Shown piece after piece: positions 34,760 through 48,000 of a stretch of 64,000 bases of DNA. The number at the start of each line of letters is the position of its first letter. Position 1 is the first letter of the stretch. Below the pieces are notes generated by a model. The model saw nothing but the letters and a program-made list of their open reading frames with translations. It was not told where the DNA came from and did no database searches. The position numbers and the translations under genes were made by a program. This DNA comes from Ursus arctos. Lineage: Eukaryota; Chordata; Mammalia; Carnivora; Ursidae. Where the stretch lies: positions 9,248,199 to 9,312,198 of the forward strand of contig NW_026623078.1 in the NCBI RefSeq assembly GCF_023065955.2, written 5' to 3'.

Positions 34760-37430
34760 AATGAATAAAGAAATGAAAGAGAAAGGAAAGCTCTTTATTG
34801 CAGTGTTCTAATTAATAAATGTAGAAAGAATGATGGAAATGGAGAATTACCATTTGATATATATTACAGTAATCATTATTCTAGGCAAGGATTATCTATG
34901 GGTACTAAAATAAATGGGGTCAAGTATGAGAAATGAGTTCTTCTCAGAGTGTCTCCCCATAACTATTTATGAATTACAAAGGGGAAAATAGTAATTTCCA
35001 ATGGAGGAAACTATCAGATACCACCTTAAGAAAAACAAACAGAAAACAATTATTTGGCTCCTGTCCTAAACAACCCACTTTAGTCCCACTGGTGGCTTTG
35101 ATCGGCCTCTGTATGGTGCCAATTACTAGAGAGAAGATTGAATTGGTGCTTTTGCATACAAATGTTTCTACATATTTTGAACCCTAACACACTGAATAGC
35201 ACAGTTGTTATTCTAATGGTTTCTAAAATATTTATTTTGTTTTTTTAGACAGTTAACTAATGACTAGTTACCAAATAGAATAAAAAAGAGTAAATAATAC
35301 TGGATTTCATAGATCCTAATGTTAAAACATTAGGGTTTTAATGAATTTTTTACATGTGATGTTTGAAATAGAATCAATTAAATATTGATACTTTTAAAAA
35401 TCAAAGTGAGGTTAATTGTTGAAAACATGTATCATTTATTTTATCAAGTATATTAATTTGAATTATCTAGGTAATTGTTTCACTTATTTTTCCACTTTAC
35501 TTTGACTATAAAGATAATTTACAGCTAAGCATTTCTCAGCTAATGATCTGTGTTCAACAATTCAATGAACATTGTTGTAATATTTTATACAGCACTAATA
35601 GTTGATTCTGACAATCAGGAAGATTCTACCTGCCAAGGTGCTATATTTGTGAACCACACCTTTCAGTACTAAGCTATTCCAGATGACTTTTCTTCATTAT
35701 AAGAAGACAAACCTGCTGGAGAACCCATTTACAAGATAGGATCTCTGCAGCCACTCATACAGCAGATCAGGCATTTTCCTCATTACACAGACTGTTGCTG
35801 CAAGTGGCATCCGCAACATGGAGAATACTGGAAAAGTATGCCTTTGAAAATATATACACCTTTTTAAAGTAATAAGAGACTTCAAATGTAGTGATATGTA
35901 TGAAGTAGCCTTTTTTTTAATCCACATTATTTTTCAAAATTTTCAAAAGTTTCTTGTTTATATTTTGAAAAAAATTGTTAGACTCTGTATATATCTGTTG
36001 AATGATTGATTTATTATACTTTAAAGTGAAACACTGATGCCTAAGAATGGTTTAAACATTAATGAATTCAGAAATGTAGAGAACAGTTGCAAAAACTGTA
36101 TTTTTAATCATGAACATTGAAAAGAAAAAACATCCCCATAAATTTATTACTTGTTAAAATATATTCCTATATACAGAATTAATTCGTTATTGTGTAGACT
36201 TTAAAATTCATGGTTTTAAATAATATTTAACAATATGGAATAATCTATATATGGTGTGATTTTAGTTGTGTTAGATATGTATATATTCATAATAATAGAT
36301 TGAGAAGAAATATACCAAAATGGTAATAGTGGCTATTTCTGGAGATAGAATAATGGGTGGTTTTCATTTTCTTCTTTATATTTTTCCCATATCTTTTCAA
36401 ATTTTCTAATATGATGTTTTTGTGTATAATTTGAAAATAATAGATGCTATTATAAAAAGAAGCATTGGACACATTTTGTGAACATGACTATTCTCTAGAT
36501 TGGCTAGAATATTCCCTTCTTTCCTCAATATGAGATAGATAATACTAAATGAGTTTCAGCTGAAAAGTTTCTATATGCTTCTTGCAAATATTTTTCATAA
36601 GATGTGAGGCTTTTGAAATTAGGGACAGTGAATTCAGTCAGGTTGATGTCACTAGTCTTATGTGACTGTTGCTGTGTTAAACATCCAGCAGAGCACACAT
36701 GGTTGTTAGTAGGACTGTCTTCTTACCCAACTGTGTAACCATGAGATAATCAGGACTGACCATTCACAGCGATGGACACAACTGACCAATCATTTACTAC
36801 TCTTTCCAAATGGGACATGCATTCCTTCAATTTTGCTTTTCTATCACTTTGCTGTCAATGAAGGGACTCATATATCATATTGGCCCAATAGCACATCGTT
36901 ATTTACATGTTACTGCTTTTCTGGTGGTTGCTTGCATTTATATTTTGTTATAAATTTGTAGAGATTGATTAAATTTTTGGACTATATATCTCATTTGGCT
37001 TTAGTATAAAATTAAATTACAATGATGGAAGATTTAATCTTTTTTTCTAAAGTGGGAGAAAATTATGATGAAACAAATACAGTAAATTGTGGGAGGTTTT
37101 GTTTTTTTCTTTAAGATTATCAATGAATTCCTTTTTCTTAGCCTCTTGGTATATGTGTGAACAGATTGCTTGTTTGGGTTATTTGATGAATTTCCCCAAA
37201 TAGGTTATCAAGTTGATATTTACTCAGAAAGACAGCATTTATTAAATAATATCTTTTTGCCTATGTATTTGTATATTTTGAACATGTCTAAATTACTGCT
37301 TTTATAGTAGTTTAGACTAGTGTTACTGTTGCTGAAAGTTATTGTTTAAAGTAGTTGGATTTTACATAAGAGTTTTAGTCAAACATATTATAATGAGCAT
37401 ATATAGTTATTAAGCACTTTAGAGTGGCTA
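34760..37430. other. AT-rich intergenic DNA, no gene seen
   Basis: No splice-supported exon or confidently named repeat. Short open frames are not supported. The GATA-type repeat at 37490-37522 follows. Confidence 0.5.
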
Positions 37431-37489
37431 ATACACACACACACGAAAATAAATGATGGATAATGAATGGATGGATGATTAGATAGATG

Positions 37490-37522
37490 GTAGATGATAG
37501 ATAGATAGATAGATAGATAGAT
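37490..37522. repeat. GATA microsatellite
   Basis: GATAGATA tract next to a short CA repeat at about 37433-37444 (ACACACACACAC). Likely polymorphic. Confidence 0.9.
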
Positions 37523-38739
37523 ATCCTAAAAATATATATATAAGGAACCGTTCAGAAAAGTAACATTAAAGTTAATTTTTTAAAAAATTGAAAGGATTCC
37601 TGTGTGCTATCCCAGAGTTTGTACAGAATGACGATGATATAAATAAAGAGAACAAAATGTCTTCTAGCTAAATTCTAGTTAATTGCTTCTAATGTAGTTT
37701 TCCTACAGTTCCGACACTTTGGGTCTGTGTTTAAAAAGTACCTCACACGTATATCTCAGCATAACTGTGTTATTTTAGTTCAAACATCCCCTGCCTGGCT
37801 TTGTTGCCTATTGGCTTGATAGCAAATAGTGGAGGCTAAATATATTACAGGGGTGTCATAACTCCATTTGACTTGAGATATGCTATAATCACTCTAATTT
37901 GCTATTATGAAATATTATTTGACTTGGCTGGGATGTCTATATGAAATGCAACTAAGTTTTGACTATTTCTGCTCAGGTTCTGTGAAATTATATGTTAAGT
38001 TTCCACTAATTTTTGGAGATATGATTTTGATAGGTTCCAAGTTATTGAACCCACATTTTTTACAGGTAAAACCACCAACAGCCAATTCATCAATTCTTAC
38101 TAGTGTTAAACTCCTCTAGCTGGATTTTAGGCCTACTTGGTGCTTTATACATTATGCAGAAGTTTAGGTTGTAGGAAATAAAAATCAGGAATTCCATTTG
38201 CCCATTAAAAAGTGATGATGAAAAATAATGATTTAAGTCAAATGGAGTAGCTAAATTTCTCGCTCATAGAAATTCAAAAAACGTGGAGTTATAATTTATC
38301 CATCCTCCCAATGACATCCTCCAAATGAACATGCCAAAACCCAGCTCATGATCGAATAGCTCACAATATCTCCTTGTTGCTTCTCCTTTCTCAGAAAACG
38401 GTAACACATTCATCAGCTCAAACAAGTTCATTATCCATGATATCTGCCTTTATATTCAAGCCAACACCAAATCCTTTTGATTTGATATTTTATATTTTTG
38501 GATCTATCTACTTATTTGCTTTCCCACCAGCACTACCTGAACCCAGACTTTTATCATTTCTCCTGAAGAGAATGGCCATGATATCCTAAATGGTCTACTT
38601 GCACCCTTTTTTAGATCTCTCCAACTGAACGTCCTCTACAGATCTTAACATAAGTATCTTAACAAAACACAGATCTGATTATACTCCCCTGTGAACACAC
38701 ACACACCCCAACACACTAGCACACCCACAATATTCAATA
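37523..38739. other. Intergenic DNA, no gene seen
   Basis: No repeat or exon assigned with confidence. Part of 38270-38740 may already be the start of the following L2. Confidence 0.45.
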
Positions 38740-39250
38740 ATTCCATTACACTCAGGTTAAAGTCACAACTCACCCAAATCCCCATGTATTCTGGCCCATG
38801 CATATCTCCATAATCTATTCTGTACCTCCCTCTCCAAAGCGTCCTGTGTTCCAGCTATGCCAGCTCTCCTTCAGTTTTTCACATACATCAGCTTCTCTCC
38901 TGCCACATAGGCTTTCCACAGGTTATTCCCTCAGCTTGGACTTTCTTCACTAAATTAATGCCTATTCCTCTTTTAAATCTTGGCTCAAGTCTCTTCCTCA
39001 GAGAAAATTTCTCTGATCTACTTAATAAATTGGATTTTTCATTGTAGGCTCTCATAGCCCATTTTCTCTCCTTTCTAACTCTGATCACAGTTATAATTTT
39101 ATATTTGTTTATCTAGGTGTTTGTTTTCTCTGCGGCACTATAATACACTTTCCCCACTGCATCATAAACTGCAGGAGGGCAAGGATCATGTCTTCTCTAC
39201 TCAACATTTTATACCCAACTTCTGACATATCAAATATTTGTCAAAAGAAT
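38740..39250 (+). repeat. L2 LINE fragment
   Basis: Follows L2 3' text in order: CACCCAAATCCCCATGTATT, CTCCTGCCACATAGGCTTTC, TCCCTCAGCTTGGACTTTC, then GAGGGCAAGGATCATGTCTT near the end. Diverged. Confidence 0.75.
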
Positions 39251-39259
39251 GACAATGGT

Positions 39260-39520
39260 TCTTTAAGGAGAGCTGGCCCCTCTCTCAAGAAGTGTTATGT
39301 TTTGGCAAAGAAGAGTAAACACTAAATCAATAAAGACAACCTTTTCCAACAGTGGCAAGCACTGTAAAGGAAATGATGTACTTTTGTTGGAGAGTGACCG
39401 AGGTAGGACAAAGGTTGAGGGAGGGCTTCTTTAATTGGTATGGTTAGGAAAGCCTCACTGAGAAGTGGGCATGGACTGAATCCTAAAAGAGGGGAAGCAG
39501 CCAGTTTTGTGAAAAACACT
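39260..39520 (-). repeat. Probable antisense L2 fragment
   Basis: The text GGCAAGCACTGTAAAGGAAA and GCCTCACTGAGAAGTGGGCA is of the antisense L2 type, downstream of the sense copy. Family assignment is tentative. Confidence 0.5.
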
Positions 39521-39967
39521 CTAGGCAGAAAAAATAGGCAGTGCAATATACCACGCTCTACATAGTATATCTAGTTTCCTGTTACACTATTTTCAAGAGC
39601 CAGCTGCTTTAGAAGAATTTGGAATTTTCTAGAAATAACTGCTTTAGAAAAATTTGGTATTTTCTTTATAGGAGTCAAATTCTCTACTGTGTATCTTTCC
39701 ACCTAAAACTGGGATGAGAAATGGTCTGGTCAGGTTTGGGGTTATGTACTTTTTTCTTAAAGTCTCTCAGGGTGACCTATAAATTGTCCAAAATCCCACT
39801 GCATAGCAACATTCATGTAAAGTCACCAGATATCTCCCACAGCTCTTCTGAATGTCTTGAATCCTGTGAGGCACAGCCTCATGAGTGTTTCCAGTCCCTG
39901 AAATAATTTTCTAAACTACAAGTTAAGTTTTATCCCGTCATTTTGATGAGGGAACAGAAGGCAGGCT

Positions 39968-40567
39968 GAGGACAAAGCAGAAACTGACACCCTGCAACCC
40001 CCACCCCCACCCCGGCTGTATGCAGCATTCCTCGTCACTCCTGGCTGCCCTAAAACTAAGGAAAGGAAAAAGCAAATGGTTAACTGACAGAGATCACAGT
40101 CCTGCAAGACCCATAATTCTCCCCCAGTTTACAAATGTCTTAGCAGTTTACAAGAACGAAGCATTTCTACCAATAACCTAGCTTCCGGAAGGGAATGTAG
40201 ATACAATTAAATGTCCTTATAATCTGCAGACTCCAGGAAGTTCCCAAGCATCTTAATGTTAATGCCTTGCTAGAGGGAAAAACAACCCTAGCTTGACAAC
40301 CAGAAGGCCTACCGTATCCTGTGAATCTTCTTTAACATATGAAAGTGCTTTCTCAGCCTCCCTTTTTCCTCACCTCCCCCAACCCCATGGTATATAATCA
40401 GCCACCTCTCACAACCCCGGGGTAGCAGTTCTTTCTGCCCATGGGTCCTGTCCCCGTGCTTTAATAAACCACCAATTTTGCACCAAAGACGCCTAAAGAA
40501 TTCTTTCTTGGTCATCGGCTCCAGACTCCACCCCACTGAACCTCACGTATATTCCACAACCTCATCA
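39968..40567 (+). repeat. Solo LTR-like element of an endogenous retrovirus (class I type)
   Basis: It starts TGAGGAC and ends CCTCATCA. It has a TATA box TATATAA at 40391-40397, then CACAACCCCGGGGTAGCAG, AATAAA at 40463-40468, and GCACCAAAGACGCC with TTCTTTCTTGGTCATCGGCT to the end. This U3-R-U5 order is typical of a carnivore class I ERV LTR. I saw no internal retroviral sequence beside it. Its left limit is approximate. Confidence 0.75.
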
Positions 40568-42103
40568 ATTTTTGCCCCACCTTTCATACTAAATGGGATA
40601 AACAGATTGGTATTATTTTAAAGATTCTTTTTGAGTTTCATTTAAAAAAATCTTATAACTATTTTATAAAAACAAAACAAACAAAAAACACTAGTGAAAG
40701 AGAATGTTACATAGTTACTCTCCTTCCTCAATAGCTTAGAAAAAATCTGTTTCAGTGTGGGTGTCTGAAAAATGTTCTCCTGCTACAGTATAATTACCTG
40801 GTTTCCAAAAGGTGGAAGGGGAGAAAAGTATGTGATTCTAATACTGTGCTTCTAACAACTTTCATTCAACTTTTTATTACATTTTAATTAAATTCATTAT
40901 AACCAAATATGTATTTCAGCTATTCAGGAAAAATGATTTGTATTTTTTAGTTATAGTTTTATCTAAATAGGTCAGATATAAAAGTTTTGCTTCATCTTTT
41001 TTAATTAGAAAGATTGAAATTTATTTGGGTCCAGGTTGTAAACCCAAAATATGTTAAATCATTTGCATTATAGTAATTATTTGATTAACAGCCAACTAGA
41101 ATATAAGCTTCATAAATATTTTATCCTTTTTACATGCCTGGCAGAGGTTTTCAAATAAATGATTGAACAGTAAATGGAACTATGATTTATATGTCAACTG
41201 ACTACAAAGGTTAGGATTTTGAAATTCCTTTGCAAGGAAGAGTGACCAACATTTTATTTTCAAATAAACCACCTTTGAAAATATTTATGCAATCTTAAAA
41301 AACACATTTACAGAGCTATCCATCTTCAAATTTCAAGCTGAATTTTACCATGAAGAGAGAAGACAGAAAAGCTCATAAAATAAACTGATCATGTTGCTTT
41401 TTCTTAGTCATCCTAGATAGATTTCACATATCCATTTATTTTCTGTTACTGCTGATACTGCTTAATATTCCTGAAGGACACCACATTATTCTTTCTATTG
41501 TGCAGAAAGCATCCTTCTAGCTTCCTTATCTCTGGCTGACATTCTTTGCTGTCCCTGAGGTAGGAGCGCATTTGAGGTCGCTTGATGGCAAATTTAGGAG
41601 CTCAATCTGCCCAGCATTCTGGACTCCAGAAGCAGGATCCCAAGCTGAAAGCAAAACAGGCTTCATTTAAAGTGGCAGGGTAGGACTGGAATAGAAATTT
41701 GGGGAAATGTGGAGGTGAATTAATTTTTCTTACACGTATCTTAAAAATTGTAACCAGTCTGTAACTGACCAATTAATTCCAATTCAATGAACAAATATTT
41801 CCCTTTTGAAAGCCACCTTTTAACATTATTCCACACTCCCTGTGCTTTCAAAATTCTAAGAAAATGTTAAATTTTAAGTCAAATCTCTCTCCAGCTAATT
41901 ATTGTAATTCATTATTTACAGTGCTTGGGTGAAGCACTTTGTGTTTCTTCAAACAGAAAGGTAAATTTTCTAATGCTAATTGAAATGACAGGCACATGGA
42001 GAATGCTTGGAGGTATATTACAACAGTGTAACAACTCTGTAAGAGCCTTAATTGTTGCCTAGAGAGGAAAATGCTTGTTTTAGCAAAGCTGCAGCCCTGC
42101 ACT
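40568..42103. other. Intergenic DNA, no gene seen
   Basis: No supported exon and no repeat I can name. The 41450-41700 stretch is GC-richer but without splice signals or open frames of note. Confidence 0.45.
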
Positions 42104-42260
42104 TCTCAAATCTCAGTGTGCCTAAGAACCACGTGTGGAGTTTGATGAAGTGCAGATATCAAGGCTCCATCCAGCAATCCTAGATCAATGGTCCTGAGCT
42201 GAGGCCTAGGAATCTCATTCTTTAATAAAAGCTCCTGGTAAATTGTGTCTGGTGTGTAGA
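42104..42260 (+). repeat. MER5A-like hAT-Charlie DNA transposon
   Basis: TTCTCAAATCTCAGTGTGCC, AAGAACCACGTGTGGAG, then AGGAATCTCATTC and AGCTCCTGGTAAAT match the MER5A order. Diverged at the right end. Confidence 0.75.
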
Positions 42261-43164
42261 ATGCTTTATTAGACTGGCAAAAACTGCAACTGTCCCTCTC
42301 TCCAAACTCGGGAAACAAGCTTATGGTTTGCTGTGGCTGTAATTTTTAGATGTGAAAAGCTCAAATTGGCCTGAGAGAGCACATGAGTAATTTTTGAAAC
42401 AAAATCACACAATATAGAAGTCATTTCAAGTGACAAAGGGTTAGGAGTGAACATCGACCTCAGAAAATTAATTCTTGTGTTCTTTAATTTTTAATTTTTT
42501 TCAAAAACTGCTAATTCTTTTTATTAAAATGCACTTCTTGTTTTTCTGTTCTTGATTCACTTATTACCTGTGTTAGAGATAAGTGAAGTCTAAAAGAATG
42601 ATAATTTTTATTTCCATTGTATATCTGTTACATAAAACGCCTATAGTGCTTATCTAATTTTAATTTTTTTTCTGTGATTCTGTGATAGTACTATGGCTGT
42701 CAAAATAAATATAGAAAACTGGCTTATAAAATCACTTAATTTTTAAAAATAGCAGTACACGACCATGAATTACATCATTGTAGATTAAGAAGACCACCCA
42801 CAGTGGCGACTTGTGCTGACTTTGCAAGCACATTCCAGGGGCAATATTTGTTGTATTCATTTAGTGATTATTTATTGTCCGTCTGCCATATGACAGGTAC
42901 TCAGCTAGACTCCAGTGTCCCAAATTCTTATTTCACACAAGTTCAGGAGAACATTCTATCTGTGACTCTTGGGCAGGCTGGAATTCACACTTGTTCTCCT
43001 GCAGAGCTGAAGGAATGAGTTTACTACATGCCTGCTACTGAGGTTTCCAGATTGTGGAATGGTAGAAGGGAAGAATAACTAGTAAGCTGAAGATAAAAGT
43101 AACCACAGAGGCTTTAAACTTTAAGAAAGTAGAAAAACAGTAATATTTAAAATAGCTTTGGAAA
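42261..43164. other. Intergenic DNA, no gene seen
   Basis: AT-rich; I saw no exon or assignable repeat. Confidence 0.45.
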
Positions 43165-44121
43165 GGATTATCAGAGGATGGCAGAGGACTAGGGGACCCC
43201 TTTTTCAGCCACTCCCCTGAGTCGAGTTGGATAGGTACCAGACCATCCTGAACATCCACGGAATCAGCAGAAGATGCAGGAGGATACATCTGGATCTCTA
43301 CAAATGAACATCTCCAGCGCTGAGTATTGAGGTACGAACCGGGGAGCCGTGAAACCTCGCACAGATATCGGAAGATAAACAGAAGGGGGAGGGAGCCACT
43401 GCATTTGGGCGCCGGGAAGCCATTGCCACCTGCATGAGGGAGTAGGGAGACTAGCGGACCGGCACCTGCAAGAGAGCAGACTGAGACTGTGAGCTGGGGA
43501 ACGTGCACGACCAGACTGAAATGGAGCTCCGGTGTGCTCACTGGAACCAGACCGAGACCAAGAGCTCCTGAACGCGCAGGGGCGGCTGGCGGCTGGCGGT
43601 GTTAGAAACACAAAGGACAGAAATGCGCTGGCCCTGGAAGTGAGGGCTGGGACGCCGGGTGTGGGGCGCACATCCAGCGACGCTGCAGGGCTGAGCAGCA
43701 CCGACAGAAACAGAGTTAAAGTGGCCAGAACATCAGTGGAGAGAGGTCCGCAATCCCTCTGTTCTGAGACAGAGGCTGAGATTCGGCTACTGCTGCTCTG
43801 ACTCTCAGAAGAGGCACAGCAAACCCCCAGGGAAAGCCGCCAGAGAACAAAAGCCTGGAAATACCAGCTCAAAGTGTACCCATCCCCATCCCTCCTTGCA
43901 GGGGACATGGAGACTCTACCCAAACAGGGTTGCCTGAGTATCGGAGCGTCAGGCCCCTGCCCCAGAAGGCAGGCTGAAAAATCAAGAAGCCCACATCCCT
44001 AAGATCCCTATAAAACAAGGGTGCACTGCCAGGTCCCAGTCAATATTTGGGCTCTGGACAACCCTGCAACCTCTCCTCATCAGAATGATGAGAAGGAGAA
44101 GTCCCCCCCAGCAAAGAAAAG

Positions 44122-45007
44122 ACAATTAGTCTGTGGCATCTGCCACAGAGCTCATGGATATGGATATAACCAAATTATCAGAAATGGAATTCAGAGTAAC
44201 AATGGTCAAGATGATGTGTAGACTTGAAAAAAGTATTAACAAAAATGTTAATGAGAATATAGAATCTCTAAGGGTGGAAATGAGAGCAAATCTGGCAGAA
44301 TTTAAAAATTCTATAAGCCAAATGCAGGCAAAACTAGAGGCTCTGACGGCCAGGGTGAATGAGGCAGAAGAACGTATCAGCGAATTGGAGGATGGGTTAG
44401 TAGAAGAGAAAGCTAAAATAGAATCTGGACTCAAAAAAATCCACATCCGGAATGTAGGTTATGGAGATTACTGACTCAATAAAACGTTCCAATGTCAGAA
44501 TCATCGGCATCCCCGAGGGGGTGGAGAAAAACAGAGGTCTAGAAGAGATATTTGAACAAATTGTAGCTGAAAACTTCCCTAATCTAGCAAAGGAAACAAG
44601 CATTCATGTCCAAGAGGCAGAGAGGACCCCTCCCAAGCTCAACCACGACAAACCTACGCCACGTCACATCATAGTGCAATTCGCAAATATTAGATCCAGG
44701 GATACAGTATTGAAAGTGGCCAGGGCAAAAAATTTCTCACGTACCAAGGCAAAGGTATCAGAATTACGTCAGATCTGTATACACCTATCTGGAATGAGAG
44801 AAAGGGTTGGGGAGGCATTTTTAAAGGTCTTTCAGAGAAAAACATGCAGCCAAGGATCCTTTATCCAGCAAGGCTGTCATTCAGAATTGATAGAGAAATA
44901 AAGACCTTCCAGAATCGCCAGTCATTGACCAATTTTGTAACCACGAAACCAGCCCTACAGGAGATATTAAGGCGGGTTCTATAAAAGTAAAAAGGCCCCA
45001 AGAGTGA
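44122..45007 (+). pseudogene. L1-B ORF1, start lost and frameshifted
   Basis: The position matching the ATG of L1-A ORF1 reads ATT (ACAATTAGTC), so the usual start is gone. The coiled-coil part is readable (ESLRVEMRANLAEF, EALTARVNEAEERISELEDG) in 44133-44474. The frame then shifts to 44461-44901 (RSNVRIIGIPEGVEKNRG). The C-terminal part is in another frame up to the stop near 45005-45007. It is not functional. Confidence 0.9.
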
Positions 45008-45056
45008 TACAGAACAGAAAGTCACAATCTATAGAAACAAAGAATTTACTGACAAC

Positions 45057-48000
45057 ATGGGATCATTAAAATCATATCTCTCAATAATCACTCTCAATGT
45101 AAATGGCCTAAATGCCCCCATAAATTACACAGTGTTACAGATTGGATAAAAAGGCATGACCCATCCATTTGCTGTCTACAAGAGACTAATTTTGAACCTA
45201 AAGATACATTCAGACTGAAAGTAAAGGGATGGAATACCATCTTTCACGCCAATGGACCTCAAAAGAAAGCTGGGGCAGCAATTCTCATATCAGACAGATT
45301 AGATTTTAGAGTAGAGACTATTATTAGGGACACAAAGGGCACTATATTATTCTTAAAGGATGTATCCAACAAGTGGATATGACAATTATAAATATATACA
45401 CCCCCAACAGGGGAGCAGCAAGATACACAAGCCAACTCTTAACCAGAATAAAGAGACATAAAGATAAAAATACGGTAACAGTAGGGGACCTCAAAACTCT
45501 ACTATCAGCAATAAACAGATCACCTAAGAAAGAAATCAGCAAAGAAACAAGAGCTTTGAATGCCATACTTGACAAGTTGGACCTCATAGATATATATAGA
45601 ACACTACACCCCAGAACCAAAGAATACTGATTCTATTCTAATGCCCATGGAACATTCTCAAGAATAGACCATGTTCTGGGTCACAAAACAGGTCTCAACC
45701 AATACCGAAAGTCTGAAATTATTCCCTGCATATTCTCAGACCACAAAGCTTTGAAATTGGAACTCAACCACAAGGAAAAATTTGGAAGAAACTCAAACAC
45801 TTGGAGACTAAGAACCATCCTGCTCAGGAATGATTCGATAAACCAAGAAATCAAAAATCAATTTAAACAACTTATGGAGACCAACGAGAATGAAAACACA
45901 ACAGTCCAAAATCTATGGGATACTGCAAAGGCAGTTCTAAAGCAAAAATACATAGGCATCCAAGCCTCACTCAAAAGAATAGAAAAATCTAAAATGCAGT
46001 TTTTATATTCTCACCTCAAGAAGCTGGAACAGCCACAGAGGAACAGGCCTAATCCATGCACAAGGAAGCAGCTGACCAAGATTAGAGCAGAAATCAATGA
46101 ATTAGAAACCAGGAGTACAGTAGAGCAGATTATCAGAACTAGAAGCTTGTTCTTTGAGAGAATTAATAAAATTGACAGACCACTGGCAAGACTTCTCCAG
46201 AAGAATAGAGAAAGGACCCAAATTAATAAAATGATGAATGTAAAAGGAGAGGTCACAACCAGCACCAATGAAATTGGAGGGATTATTAGAAGCTTTTATC
46301 AACAGCTTTATGAAAATAAATTAAGCAATCTGGAAGAGATGGAGGCCTTCCTGGAAACCTATAAACTACCAAGACTGAAACAGGAAGAAATTGATTTTTT
46401 AAACAGGCCAATTAATTATGAAGAGATTGAAACAGTGATAAACAACCTTCCAAAAAACAAAACTCCAGGCCTGGATGGTTTTCCTGGGGAATTCTACCAA
46501 ACATTCAAAGAAGAAATAAAACCTATTCTCCTAAAGCTATTTCAAAAAATAGAAACCGAAGGACAGCTACCAAACTCATTCTATGAGGCCAATATTACCT
46601 TGATCCCCAAATCAGGCAAAGACCCCATCAAAAAGGAGAACTATAGACCCATTACCCTAATGAATATGGACGCCAAAATCCTCAACAAGATCCTGGCTAA
46701 TAGAATCCAACAGTACATTAAAAGGATTATCCATCATGACCAAGTGGGATTCATCCCTGGGATGCAAGGGTGGTTCAACATTCGCAAATCAATCAGTGTC
46801 TTAGAATTTACCCAGAAGGAAAAGCCAAAAATCATATGATTCTATAAATAGATGCAGAAAAAGCATTTGACAAAATACAGCATCCTTTCCTGATTAAAAC
46901 CCTTCAGAGTGTAGGGATAGAGGGTACATTCCTCAATCACATAAAAACCATCAATGAAAAGCACTACAGCAAATATCATTCTCAATGGGAAAAGCTGGAA
47001 GCCTTTCCCTTAAGATCAGGAACATGACAAGGATGCCCACTCACACCACTATTATTCAACATAGTACTAGAAGTCCTTGCAACAGCAATCAGACAACAAA
47101 AAGGGATAAAAGGTATCCAAATCAGCAAAGAAGAAGTCAAAATGTCTCTCTTCACAGATGACATGATACTCTATATGGAAAACCCAAAAGAAGCCACTCC
47201 CAAACTATTAGAAGTTATAGAGCAATTCAGTAACGTGGCGGGATACAAAATCAATCCTCAGAAATCAGTTGCATTTGTATACATGAATAACGAGACCGTA
47301 GAAAGAGAATTTAGGGAATCCATCCCATTTACAATAGCACCAAAAACCATACGTTACCTTGGAATTAACTTAACCAGAGACGTAAAGGACCTATATTCTA
47401 GAAACTATAAATTACTCTTGAAAGACATTGAGGAAGACACAAAAAGATGGAAAAATATTCCATGCTCATGGATCGGAAGAATTAACATAGCTAAAATGTC
47501 CATGCTACCCAGAGCAATCTACACTTTCAATGCTATCGCGATCAAAATAACGAGGACATTTTTCAAAGAACTGGAACAAATAGTCCTTAAATTTGTATGG
47601 AAACAGAAAAGGCCCCAAATCTCCAAGGAACTGTTGAAAAGGAAAAACAAAGCTGGGGGCATCACAATGCCAGATTTTGAGCTGTACTACAAAGCTGTGA
47701 TCACAAAGACAGCATGGTACTGGCACAAAAACAGACACATAGACCAATGGAACAGAATAGAGAACCCAGAAATGGACCCTCTGCTCTTTGGGCAACTAAT
47801 CTTTGATAAAGCAGGAAAAAACATCCGGTGGGAAAAAGACAGTCTCTTCAATAAATGGTGCTGGGAAAATTGGACAGCTACATGCAAAAGAATGGAACTT
47901 GACCACTCTCTCACACCATAAACAAAGATAAACTCCAAATGGATGAAAGACCTCGATGTGAGATAGGAATCCATCAAAATCCTAGAGGGGAGCATAGGCT

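Noticed and set aside
43264..43923. 219-codon minus-strand frame as a gene
   Set aside because: It starts at a non-ATG codon in the GC-rich 5' UTR of L1-B, with a homologous frame in L1-A; treated only as a low-interest observation.
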